The notes below the pieces were generated by a model. It did not search any database. It had not been told where the DNA came from and saw only the letters and a program-made list of their open reading frames with translations. Of a DNA stretch of 64,000 nt, positions 11,157 through 20,981 are shown in pieces. Numbering within the stretch: position 1 is the stretch's first letter; the number at the start of each line of letters is the position of its first letter. Source of the DNA: Bryum argenteum (lineage: Eukaryota > Streptophyta > Bryopsida > Bryales > Bryaceae). Both the position numbers and the translations under genes were made by a program. The stretch covers positions 35,008,101 to 35,072,100 of the forward strand of contig CM073321.1 of the NCBI GenBank assembly GCA_037043015.1, written 5' to 3'.

Positions 11157-11720
11157 GTAAGTACCGTCACCCTCCCCACGACGTTTGCATAACTCGTCGT
11201 CGTCACAACCGTCATGATATTCTTTGTCTTGGACTGAACGCTCCCAATTTGCTTGGCTGAACTTCGCTTATCCGTCTATTTTCTCCTGCAAGAGATGGAC
11301 GTCCCTTACTTGTTATGATATTTTTAGAATTGTCAACGTTTGCGGTGCCGCGTCATGTATAATAGATTTTTGGTAGTGTTAGTTCTCAGCCTAGTGTTTT
11401 GGTCAAAGTTGACAAACACATCCCTTGTACATTATTGATGTAAATAAATTTATTTTTGATATCAATATTTTTGCCTTCAAATTGGAGTGTCATTTGATGT
11501 TCCTCAATGTCTTTTTCAGTTCACCTCTGTTGGATTTATTCTGCGCCCACAGGCCGTGAGATTGCATCAAAATCCGATCAATCTGGCCCCAATGCCACGG
11601 ATGCAATACATGCCGTCATTGTGGATTTGCTCAGATCGCATTGTCTCTGCTTTCAATCAGGTATCCACAACATTATTGTTTCCTTTGATTGCCAGCTAGA
11701 ATTAATTTCCCGATTTGAGT
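11157..11720 (+). other. Intron(s) and possible small exon between A and B of copy 2
   Basis: It starts with a GTAAGT donor at 11157. A pyrimidine-rich acceptor, TTTTTCAG, ends at 11519 and could open a small exon that reads to a CAG/GTATCC donor near 11660. The exact join to B at about 11720 is unresolved. Confidence 0.35.
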
Positions 11721-12518
11721 GTATCCTGCGGCCGAGGTCTGCTCGGGCAGACGGCGCCGCCTCGATGGTTAAATGTCTTCCTCGACATCAACGGGATCCT
11801 TTGTCAGTGTGTGCATCTGGCATCGCTGGGGAAGAATTCTCCCATGTGCTCTCCTGGGGACCTGCTCTACGTGCCGAACATCCTAGCGAAGGTACCTCCA
11901 AAAGCGGTCGTTTGCCGCTCGGGAGTGAGGGACTTCTTCGAGACCATGTCCGCCCATGTTTCGAGGGTTGTGATATGGAGTTCGATGAAGAAGTCTATTG
12001 TAGTGGCCGTCATTGACTACCTCTTCAGTGGACTTCCTAAGCCTTTCGCAATCCTCGGACAAGAGTCTTGTAGCTTGGTTGAGGTTAGCAGCGGTGTCTA
12101 TTTGTCGTACCCAACCAATGCGCAAAAGAGGATATTTTTGAAAACGATGTGCTCTGCGGTGTTCCCGCTTAGTGACGGAGCTGTTGTGATTAGGTTGGAT
12201 AACACCCTCTTCATTGACGACAGTCCTGAGAAGAGTACTTGCAACCAAACCGGAAACGCCATTTTCCTTGAGTCTTGGGTGAAATCTACCCGAGACGACA
12301 ATACTCTGTCCGCGGTACTTACTTTGTGGCTACTCTCTTTTCTCCCCAATTGCGGGCCTGAGAACCTTTGGTCCTATGTCGATAATCATAGGATTGGTAT
12401 TCCACCTGTCAATAAGAATAGCAATTTAGGCAGGTTTATTTTAGACGGTATGGTGCAATCGCATAGGACCTTAGGGCATGCTTACGACACTTCTTCCTTT
12501 CCTAAGTCATTGTCTTGA
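11721..12518 (+). CDS. Module copy 2, segment B: FCP1/NIF-like HAD domain with DxN motif
   Basis: This is an open frame of about 265 residues. The domain begins PRWLNVFLDINGILC (motif I with DxN), continues with VVIWSSM (motif II) and TLFIDDSPEKS (motif III), and ends with the NLWSYVDNHRIG block seen as LRSYVEANRIG in copy 1. It is colinear with B of copy 1 over its whole length, though strongly diverged. There is no in-frame ATG before the domain, so the start is likely supplied by an upstream exon. Stop TGA at 12516-12518. It has no nonsense codons inside the domain, unlike its neighbours. Phosphatase activity is doubtful because the second Asp of DxD is Asn. Confidence 0.75.
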   Translation, partial: VSCGRGLLGQTAPPRWLNVFLDINGILCQCVHLASLGKNSPMCSPGDLLYVPNILAKVPPKAVVCRSGVRDFFETMSAHVSRVVIWSSMKKSIVVAVIDYLFSGLPKPFAILGQESCSLVEVSSGVYLSYPTNAQKRIFLKTMCSAVFPLSDGAVVIRLDNTLFIDDSPEKSTCNQTGNAIFLESWVKSTRDDNTLSAVLTLWLLSFLPNCGPENLWSYVDNHRIGIPPVNKNSNLGRFILDGMVQSHRTLGHAYDTSSFPKSLS

Positions 12519-12796
12519 TGACAGTTAGGACTCTCTTTATTCCTTTTTGAGGCCGCAGTAGATAGATATGTAAATTGGTTGCTATTGTATGAATCAGGTT
12601 GGTTTAATAAAGAAGCTGATTATTGTATCATCCTTTATGTACCACATCAAGATGTGCTCAATTTTCATTCATCATTTGTGGATGCTTGTTCACTTAGGAT
12701 GTTGATGATTGTTTCTGCTGTATGACTCTTTCTTTGTTGTTAGTTAAGACGTCATTTTTTCCCGACCCGGGAATAATCTTTTGGTGTATCAACTTG
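12519..12796. other. 3' flank of segment B, copy 2
   Basis: AT-rich flank without an ORF. A decayed type-B-like dyad (TTCCCGACCCGGGAA) sits at about 12759-12773, just before the inserted repeat that starts at 12797. Confidence 0.4.
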
Positions 12797-14440
12797 TGTG
12801 AGCCTAATTCCCGGTCGCCGGGTTTTAAGCCACAAGTTTGGGCCGTGGGGGTGGAGTGCAATAACAATTAGCCTTCCAAGCAATGTCCTTTTGACTTCTA
12901 TCTTAGAAATTTCAGCGCATCTTTCAAATTCTTACCTAGATCTAACTTGTATTAACATCCCTTCTTCTTGATCCCCATACAACCCATTACCATATGAAGG
13001 ATAACAAGTCCTTAAACATGGAACTCTTAGTTGAACACAAATTAGGGTTGGTTGGAAATTTTCGGGCAGCGCTTCCGCGTTGATTACAATTTCCCGACTT
13101 TTTAACCTAAATATATGAATTCAGCCTAAATTTGGGCAGCGCTTCCGCACTACCCTTACACGTGGTGCATATTAACTACCCAAAACAATAATTCAGCAGG
13201 GCGTATTCATTCAACAAAACAACATCACGTCATTATGAAGCAACACAAATAAGGGACAAAACAATCAATTTTTTGGGCAAATAAATTGTCGTTTCTCAAG
13301 ATAAAGTTCACAGATTCTACCTTGTTCAATCCACACCATCTAGCAAAGAAGGATAATGCATGGAGAGTGAAGAATGGGGGAAGAGGGCTCCCTCCGTAAT
13401 ATCACCCTGTCCTCCCTCCGTATTATCATGGAGGAAGGGGACAGGGCATCATAGTCGTATCTTGCCTCGAATTCCCGACCGCGAGCTTGCCTTCAAACTC
13501 CAAGCTGATAGTCCGAGGCTGGGTTGAACTGTTGATCAATCAGCTCGTGAGCCGGCGCTACTGCTGATGCACTGTCGGTGATGCTGGGTTGGCCTCCGAG
13601 GTCGCTTCTGCTGGCCGTTCCAATGCCGACAACGATACCGATCGGCACTGTATCACCGTAAATGGAGGCTGCCCCGGTACCGAAGTCGGCTGCTTCCGAT
13701 TGTTATCGCTGTTACCGTGGCGGTGGTCGTCGTTGATCTTGCTCCCTGGCCGGCGTGATCTGCTCCGTCGCTGCCGCTTCCTTTCCGTGCTTCGGAGATG
13801 TTCCCTCGAACTCCGGCTGGTACCTCGCGATCGCCGTGACCGTTGTCGCTGTGCGGCGCGGTTGAATTGCTGGCACTCGTGCTAGTCTCTGCCGGTTGCA
13901 GCTCCGTCACAGCTCTGGCCCTTGCTGCCGATCGGTCTGCCACATCGCCGACGTTCTGCTGCCCTAATTGCTGACTCCGACCGCAGCTCTGATGCTAGCT
14001 CGTCCCCCTTGTCGTCGTCGCCTGCTCCAACGGTGGTCGCCGCTCGATCCGGCTGGTACTTGCGCCGATCGCCGTGTTGTTGGCGGTGGTGCCGGACCGG
14101 CTGCTGCCTTAGTCCACGGTTCTGCAACCCAAACCCTCGCACTCTTCCTCTACTGCCACACATCCACTTCTACAAAAACACCCACCAAAAACGTGACACT
14201 ACAGACAGTTCTAGATCTCAACCAGATCTATCGTCACACCCAATTCAGCACCAATCCCTAGATCCACACGCAAAATCATGAAAAAAAAACCAAGCAACAC
14301 CAAAAAACTAGCCTAGCGGCTCCCCTTCCGACTAACTCCCTCCCTGGCTGATCCAGGGAGGTTGAAGCAAAAAGCTTTATCCGTCCAATTGGGCGGATTT
14401 CATCCGTCCAATTGGACAGACTTCCATCCATAGCTTTTCC
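12797..14440 (+). repeat. GC-rich dispersed repeat R1, copy 1 (LTR-like ends possible)
   Basis: The segment starts TGTGAGCCTAATTCCCGG. It shares a CAAGTTTGGGCCGTGGG block, a GGGCAGCGCTTCCGC block, a CCCTCCGTATTATCATGGAGG block and a GC-rich part (13.45-14.2 kb) with an inverted copy at 39900-41949. A third, short copy of its first 100 bp lies at 54354-54460. The first bases are TG, so it could be a long LTR or solo-LTR fossil, but no pol-type protein was seen. The ORFs in its GC-rich part occur on both strands and look spurious. It interrupts copy 2 between segments B and C. Near its right end are two palindromes (14379-14398, 14403-14420). Confidence 0.6.
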
Positions 14441-15024
14441 TAAACAATTAGGCAAGATAAGGGCACCAAACCTCATACTAGGGGTTTTGTAGAAGGTAAG
14501 GGCAAAATGGGGCACCCCAACCCCTACTTAGAAATACGTAATCGCTAAACCACACTAAAAACTCGCCATTTAATATATTGGCGTTCAACAAAAATACCAA
14601 TTTGGTATAAATTAGAGCAAGGCCGGGCCGCTTGTACCAAAACCCCCTTCGAGACCACGGTTATTCCGTGAATCTACAAAATGAGCTAAAAAGCCTAATT
14701 AAACCCTGGAAACACGACAATTACGCGCTAACCCTTGCGGGAATGTATTCCCGCTAGAGTGAACCGTTTCGCGAGTTCACAACTTGTATGCATTCAGTCT
14801 TCTGTTCGCTCTATGTCTAATTTGATTTCGCTGGTTGTTTCCTTCTTAAGTTTCTGTATGATTTGTGCTTGTAAACTTGACGCCAGTTCTTCCCCCACTT
14901 GAGTTATCCCCGCTTCGTGGATAACTCTTGCATGTTCCTACGTCCATCTTTTCTTGACCCACGCCTTAGCATTTTGGTTTTGTTCTACATATGAAGGCGC
15001 CTTCCACCCTCGACGAGTTCAGTA
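14441..15024. other. 5' flank of segment C, copy 2, with a type-B-like palindrome
   Basis: No ORF. A dyad with arms GAGTTATCC and GGATAACTC lies at 14901-14927, a relative of the type-B palindrome. A further small inverted repeat, GCGGGAAT...ATTCCCGC, is near 14736. A possible acceptor, GAGTTCAG, ends at 15022. Confidence 0.4.
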
Positions 15025-15825
15025 ATGAGGATGATGTCTCCAACCGGACTTCCGTCCCCGAATGTTCTGTTTCACTCTCAGCAAGTGTTGCCGCCTCTCT
15101 CGCATCGAGACATTTTGATATGTTCACGGCTACAGACGATGGACTTTACAAGAGATAGTGTTGATGACAATATTGTCCGCAGCTCGCCGAGTCGTGGTCC
15201 TGTTCAGACTCCTGTTTGCTCTCCGTCTTACCTGAAGCGGCTTCGTACATCACCATCGCGGCGGCGCTCTATGTCGCCTGATGCTCTCAATTCAAAAACA
15301 CCTCAGAGGCAGCTCTACTCCAGTGTGGATGCTATGGACGTTCCTTTGCAAGATTCAATTGCATCTCCTTCCACCATTAATGTGGGTGGGACGTCCAAAA
15401 CATCACAACCCTTGTTCCAAGTCAACAATTATAAGAGTAGCAGGACAACAAGATCCCTCGGCGGTGTCCCACGACAACTTCGTTCAAAGGGGGATTTCTC
15501 GACTCTTGCAAAGCCACTAGCATCGCATCCCCCACCATCAAGGCGAGCTTCTTGCACACCGCGTCCGTATCCTGCGCATGGGGAATTGGCAGCTCCTTCA
15601 TCTTCTCGTCCTTCGCGTTCTCTTGACTCCCTTCGTAGGCGTGATGGAGAATGTTTTGACACCTGGATTGCGCGTCGGAGTGAGACTTTGGGTACTAATT
15701 GCTTGCCAAACTCCCGTCACAATGATCTTATTCGAGCGCTTATGAAGCAGCACGAGGCCAAAGCCAAGTTGTTGGAGAATTCAACCAAGCAGAATGGCTC
15801 TAAGTCTAAAGAGACTAAGCCTTAA
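15025..15825 (+). CDS. Module copy 2, segment C: Pro/Ser/Arg-rich tail
   Basis: This is an open frame of 266 residues ending in TAA. It is rich in Ser, Pro and Arg and has no recognised domain. The block DDNIVRSSPSRGPVQTP followed by VCSPSYLKRLR matches DGIVNSPPSRGPIRTP and MCLPSPLRH of the copy-1 tail. The C-terminus (HNDLIRALMKQHEAKAK) matches the basic ends at 3660-3760 and 4450-4530. An acceptor candidate lies two bases before the ATG. It is separated from segment B by the inserted repeat R1, which may have made the original join non-functional. Confidence 0.6.
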   Translation: MRMMSPTGLPSPNVLFHSQQVLPPLSHRDILICSRLQTMDFTRDSVDDNIVRSSPSRGPVQTPVCSPSYLKRLRTSPSRRRSMSPDALNSKTPQRQLYSSVDAMDVPLQDSIASPSTINVGGTSKTSQPLFQVNNYKSSRTTRSLGGVPRQLRSKGDFSTLAKPLASHPPPSRRASCTPRPYPAHGELAAPSSSRPSRSLDSLRRRDGECFDTWIARRSETLGTNCLPNSRHNDLIRALMKQHEAKAKLLENSTKQNGSKSKETKP

Positions 15826-17049
15826 TGTCCCTCCTTTGTCATCTTCCTACTTGGTTTTGATATCCTTCATTGGCAGGATATATTCAACATTAAGTGTTTC
15901 GCATTTTGGTGGAACCTAGTAAATCTAAGATATCACTGCTTAGCTACTTGTGCTTAGTTGTTAATTATCCCCTTTCTTGACTATACATTTATAGCTCTTA
16001 TGTGATTAGTATATTCCTCGTATATTCCTCGTATATTCTACATACCTTCTTCTAATTACTCAATATTTAGTATTATAAACGACACAACATTTAATGCCTC
16101 TACATTCATTCTCTTATTTCATCCTTTCACAATATATCAATGTCAAAATATACTGTACACTTGTACAAATGTACGTATTCTTCATATTCCAATGCAGCCT
16201 TTACCATGTCTTCCAACTATGATTAGACTTGAATCAATTGTGACTTCGCATGGAAATTAATGTGAACATGGTTCCTATGTGATTCTTTACTATGTTTTGT
16301 TCAATGTCTATTTTTAGAAATATTGAATTGCCAAATTGATCTCTACTTCCTTCTATTTATAGTAAGATTGCATTTTTTTAACCTATTGCTTTGTGATTGG
16401 ACCCTTCAACTCTTTCTTTTTGCTTGGCATGTGAATTTAAATTTCATATCTTTCAAATACTTCAACAACTTTTTCCTTCTCTCCCTTGCGTGTGTGTATC
16501 TCAACATGTCAATATGTCCATTTTGTCTCAAAATAACGAATATCCCCTTATACTAATTCCGTAGTTATTGTGCTATCTTAATTTAGAATAAAATAAGCGA
16601 AATTAAACGCCCATATGAGTATACATATATATGAATTAATAAATAAGTACGTATATATACATAGATACTAGTATAGAAGATAAATTCATAAAATTTTAAT
16701 TCAATTATATTAATTCTAAGACATAGTTGAATACAAATTAAGGGGGTAATTGTCTCCAAATTTACTCTAGTTCGTTTTGTCATGTGTTTTTTGTGTTTAA
16801 CAAAACATTACGTTATAATAATACATTAATGAAATAATATATTAGCTATATTGTTAGTAATTTAATGTTATATTCCTAGTATAGAAGTTATAACAATTGA
16901 GCATGATCAACATTTACATATCAATTGAGTGTTGATAATTAGGTTATATTTCATCATTATATAGGTTCAAAATAACTTAATTGACTCTCATTCTATTTAA
17001 AGTGACTCCTCGAAGACTATTAGAAAAATATTGTGTTGGTGTTTGTAAG
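15826..17049. other. AT-rich non-coding stretch
   Basis: Only short AT-driven ORFs are present. No gene, RNA or clear repeat was seen beyond a short TATATTCCTCG duplication near 16010-16040. Confidence 0.6.
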
Positions 17050-17260
17050 GTCGTTTGTAGCCAAAAATCTACTTCTATAACATAATACTGTTGGACGATC
17101 CTTTGGTATGTATGATGTATGTTTATGGTATGAATGATGTATGGCAATGGTATGTGTGATGTATGGCCATGGTATGTGTGATGCATGGCCATAGTATACA
17201 TGATGTTTCTCAAAGATATCTTCTATCTATCTACTCCCACTGTCTTATTTATATTGTCCA
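17050..17260. repeat. Left copy of a local duplication with 23-24 bp tandem repeat
   Basis: The string ATCTACTTCTATAACAT is followed by GATCCTTTGGTATG-like sequence and about five tandem units of the type TATGGYATGTGTGATG. A diverged second copy, with the same order of blocks, lies at 17975-18130. The solo LTR at 17673-17949 sits between the two. Confidence 0.6.
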
Positions 17261-17672
17261 ATAGGTTCTCTCAAGCCTTCCTACCCACTTATGTATCTAC
17301 CCAATAATATTATTAATATGTAGCCAATAATATTATTAATAAAATTTATGTTGTAAGAATATTAATATAATACTCATTATTTAATGATGATTTAATGTAA
17401 TAGGAACAATATAGTAGTTATAGTAATAGTACAATACAGGCTAAATGAAATTTGCGAGAAAGTAATTTTAATTATAGTACCGAGGTCCAAGGGTTTAGAA
17501 CAAAAATTGGTACCAATAGAACAAACAAGTGATATCATAGAGAGTGGTGGACGTGCTATTAGAATGATTCACCATCTTCAGGAATCGATCGATGTACTTG
17601 ATGTTCCCCATTGTAGGAGGCAACGTCTACACATATTCATTTTAGCAATGGTGACTATACTAGTATATATAT

Positions 17673-17949
17673 TGTCACGGACATACTTTAGAAACTTCTA
17701 GAAGATTGAGAAGCGTCTCGGAGCGTCTCGGAAGGCGCTTGAGAAGTCTCGGAAGTCGCTTGAGAAGTCTCGGAAGAAGCTTCCTATCTGGTAGTATATA
17801 TGGGAGTCGAGGCTGAAGAGTTCTTTAGTCTCGACAACACATCTCTTGAAGTTCTCACATTTCTTGGTGTTGTTCGTGATCTCGTTCTGTTAATCCAAGT
17901 TCTTGTTAGTTTCTCTCGAATATCCTTGTGTCTTTCTGTGTCCTTGACA
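17673..17949 (+). mobile_element. Solo LTR, Ty3/gypsy-type family (fossil)
   Basis: It begins TGTCACGG and ends CTTGACA, 277 bp, flanked on both sides by TATAT (a 5-bp target duplication, weakened by the AT-repeat context). It contains the block GAAGCGTCTCGGAGCGTCTC and related near-repeats, and shares its whole length with the 3' LTR at 49865-50126. No internal part is present. Confidence 0.75.
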
Positions 17950-17974
17950 TATATATATATATATATATATCTAC

Positions 17975-18130
17975 TTATATCTACTTCTATAACATTACAT
18001 TATTTGGAGATCCCTTAGTATGCGTGATATATGGTCATGGTATGTATGATGTATGGTCATGTTATGCATGATGTACCTCAATGATATTTTCTATATATAT
18101 ATAGAACAAAAATAGGATATTCATCCAGAG
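17975..18130. repeat. Right copy of the local duplication
   Basis: Diverged direct repeat of 17050-17260: the ATCTACTTCTATAACATTAC block, then GATCCCTTAGTATG and TATGGTCATGGTATG tandem units. After this, to about 18750, the sequence is AT-rich without features. Confidence 0.55.
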
Positions 18131-18779
18131 TTCTTTTTTACCCACTTAGGTACACATCTACCTATGTATGAACCTACCAACATACAAATCTACCAATCTA
18201 TTATATATTTGGATTTTGTATAAAAAATAATGTTAAAAAAGAAAAAATAACAAATAATAATTTTTTTTTAAAAAAAGCAACAAGAAAATAAACACGCATA
18301 GATAAAAATAATGAGCATGACAACATCTAAGAAATTAATAGAGAGGAGATATTTTTTAGCTTCCTTCTCTAGACAACGTTGACCTTATTGGTTTAGAGAA
18401 CATTAAGTAATGGGTAGTGAGACATGACCATTATCAAAGTTGAATTAGTGCTTGGATGTTGACAATTAAATAATGTTTGTTTTTTCTTGTTTGTATCCAA
18501 TTTTAATATATACCTACACACAACTTTTTAGTAATTAATTTATCCTATTTTTGCTAACACGTTGTATCTTATACTACACGTACTATTGTAAAGTGTTGTG
18601 GAGCCTAAATTTTTACCATACAACTAATATAGTGTTAGAATTGGCATTAACTGAACTAATCTTGTTTTCAAAAAAATAAACTAGAAAAATAGTTAGAAAT
18701 TAGTGTATCCAATTGTAATTATAGAATTTAGTGTGGTGTTATGATGTGCAATGAGAGTTTGTACACTAATGCAATAAAA

Positions 18780-20230
18780 TTTCTTATAGTTGGAAAAATA
18801 AGTTATTTGAAAATGATCGGGCACACACCCAAATACGAACGGGCAGAGACAGACAGACATGAAAGGGACAAGAAAAGGCTGTCCAGGGCAAGATTTGGCG
18901 GAGGAGTGTCTAAGGCGGCCTAGGTAGGCAGGGGCAGTGTGAAAGGCAGCTCGGGCAGGATTAGGGGCAGCCCGCCCAAATTCAAGCGGTGAATGGAGAG
19001 TGGGGGGTCTAGGATTTGGCCCCCATTCCATTCCTCGTCTTGCTCGCTTCTACGCCGCCGTTGTGCTGTTGTTGCTCATTTGTCGTGGTGTTTTTGCTCG
19101 TTTTTGCTCGCTTGTTTTTGTGACTATTGTTTTTGCTCGTTCTTTGCGGGACGCTCTCATTCTCGTCATTCTCGTTTTTTCTCTCCTGTTAGCGCCTCAA
19201 GGCTTTTAGCTCTGCTCCTCGACGCTATTAGCTTCCGAAGCTGTCTTTTGCGCCTCAAAGCTGTCTGCTCCTTGATTTTTGTGCTGCATCAAGAGGGTCG
19301 CACGTTTTCGACAGCGCTTTCGCGGCTAGGGCAACGCTCACAGAAGTTTCTGGACTTCTACAACCTCTACGATAAGTTATTTGCCACTGTTTGTAGCTTT
19401 TGTTTAGAATTTTCATATTCTGGTTGTTGCTTTTTTTGTCGATTTCTGTCAGTTTTTCAATCTTCGGTACTTAAATTTGACTAGCTGTAGGGATTCTTGG
19501 AATTTGGGTGACTGATTTAGAAAAGATGAGGAGGAGCTTTGAGTGTAGATGTCTGATTTAGAAAAAAGAGGAACCTCGCTTGCTGGAGCTGGTTGATCAA
19601 ATTTCAATACCCTAAATCTGAAGAGCAGCTCTGGAATTTGAATGTTGAAACAGTAAGGGTGGATTTTTTTGAGTTGTTTAGGGTTGATTTGGAGCAGTTC
19701 AGTAATCCGTTCAATTGCCAATTTGTGAGAGTCGTCAATGAAGTTGTACTCACTGATTTTAGATATTTAGGATGCGTACGTTCACTTCCATATCATCGAT
19801 TTCTTAATCAGTTGCAAATGAATGTGACTACTATGTGATTCTTTTTTTGCATACTTAAAGCTGCATTACTTGAATCATTCAATGAACAATTCTCTTGTTC
19901 TAAAAGAGAACATTGATGATTGCATCGAATTTTGTTTCTTGTAGATGTAAATGTATTTTGAAAATGCATCAATGTAATGTCTTTTTGAGGCTTCAGAATT
20001 GCGTTTGACCTTATTCTCACGATTTCAATGTGATTTCTTCCTAAGAAGCCCTCTGAGCTGTATAGTGATTTTCATATTTCTCTAATAACTCTATCGATAG
20101 TGAGTGAATGATATCACGAAACTGATCAAATTTGATTGCAATATTGTTTGCTTCAGGATTAGGACGAAGCTGAGGCTTGTTCAATTGTTTTCGGTATCCA
20201 CAGACTGGAAGGGAAGCAGACATAACAATG
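18780..20230 (+). promoter_or_regulatory. Probable 5' region of module copy 3
   Basis: A sharp rise in GC (18.8-19.4 kb, with repeated TTTTTGCTCG) is followed by AT-rich sequence. Near 20158 there is an acceptor-like TTCAG, followed by a short exon that ends ACAATGG before a GTGAGTAA donor at 20232. This could be the leader and start-codon exon of segment E of copy 3. There is no ORF of its own; the promoter call rests on position and composition. Confidence 0.3.
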
Positions 20231-20421
20231 GGTGAGTAATCACTACTTTAAACTCGTTCAATCTGACTATGTTGTAGCAGAATAGTTTGGCTTTGAATTT
20301 CTATATTCGTGTATTATTCAAATTTCAAGTTTTGTATATACTTAGCGTAGAAAACAGTTCAATTCGAGTCAACCGTAACCGAGTTGTATTGATGTTCCAA
20401 AGATTAAATAAAGTTCAGCAG

Positions 20422-20956
20422 TTCAACTCGACCGGAGTTGAATTAGAAACACATTTTATTACCTGCACATATCAACGCTAGTACAGTATACAATCAGATT
20501 CAACTTGGGCCGAGTTGAATTCTCCATTCAATTTTGTTTCCGTAGGTAAAAGTAAACCGAAACCACCGAGCGAATCGCAATGATGCCAAAACCTTCTCCT
20601 TCCTAGACGCCCGCAAGTTCAAAGACCAGAGAGAATTCAACTCGACCCGAGTTGAATCTCTAACCCAGAATCCTTTTAATAGTTAAAGTAGCATTCTAAC
20701 AAGCGATATATAATTCATACAATCTGGAACAGAATAAGAATACAATAAGTTAGGCTTGAACTATAAGAAAATTATGCTTGAAGAATTTAAATTAATTAGG
20801 CTTGAACAATTCAACTCGATTCGAGTTGAATCGAGAAAACACAAGATATGAACGGTGCTGCAATGGTTCCGCTGTGCTTTTGAGATACGAGAACAAGTCA
20901 GTCAAGTCAGCCCAAAAGAACAAGAGTGTAAATATTCAACTCGATTCGAGTTGAAT
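20422..20956. repeat. Type-C palindromes upstream of segment E, copy 3
   Basis: Five dyads of about 23 bp lie at 20422-20442, 20498-20520, 20635-20657, 20809-20831 and 20934-20956. The half-sites are ATTCAACTCGA and TCGAGTTGAAT around a 1-3 bp centre, and the last two copies are perfect. A decayed relative is near 20357. They lie just before the reading frame that starts at 20982, in the promoter or leader region. Confidence 0.85.
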
Positions 20957-20981
20957 ATCATGGCAGTAACTATAAACTAAG

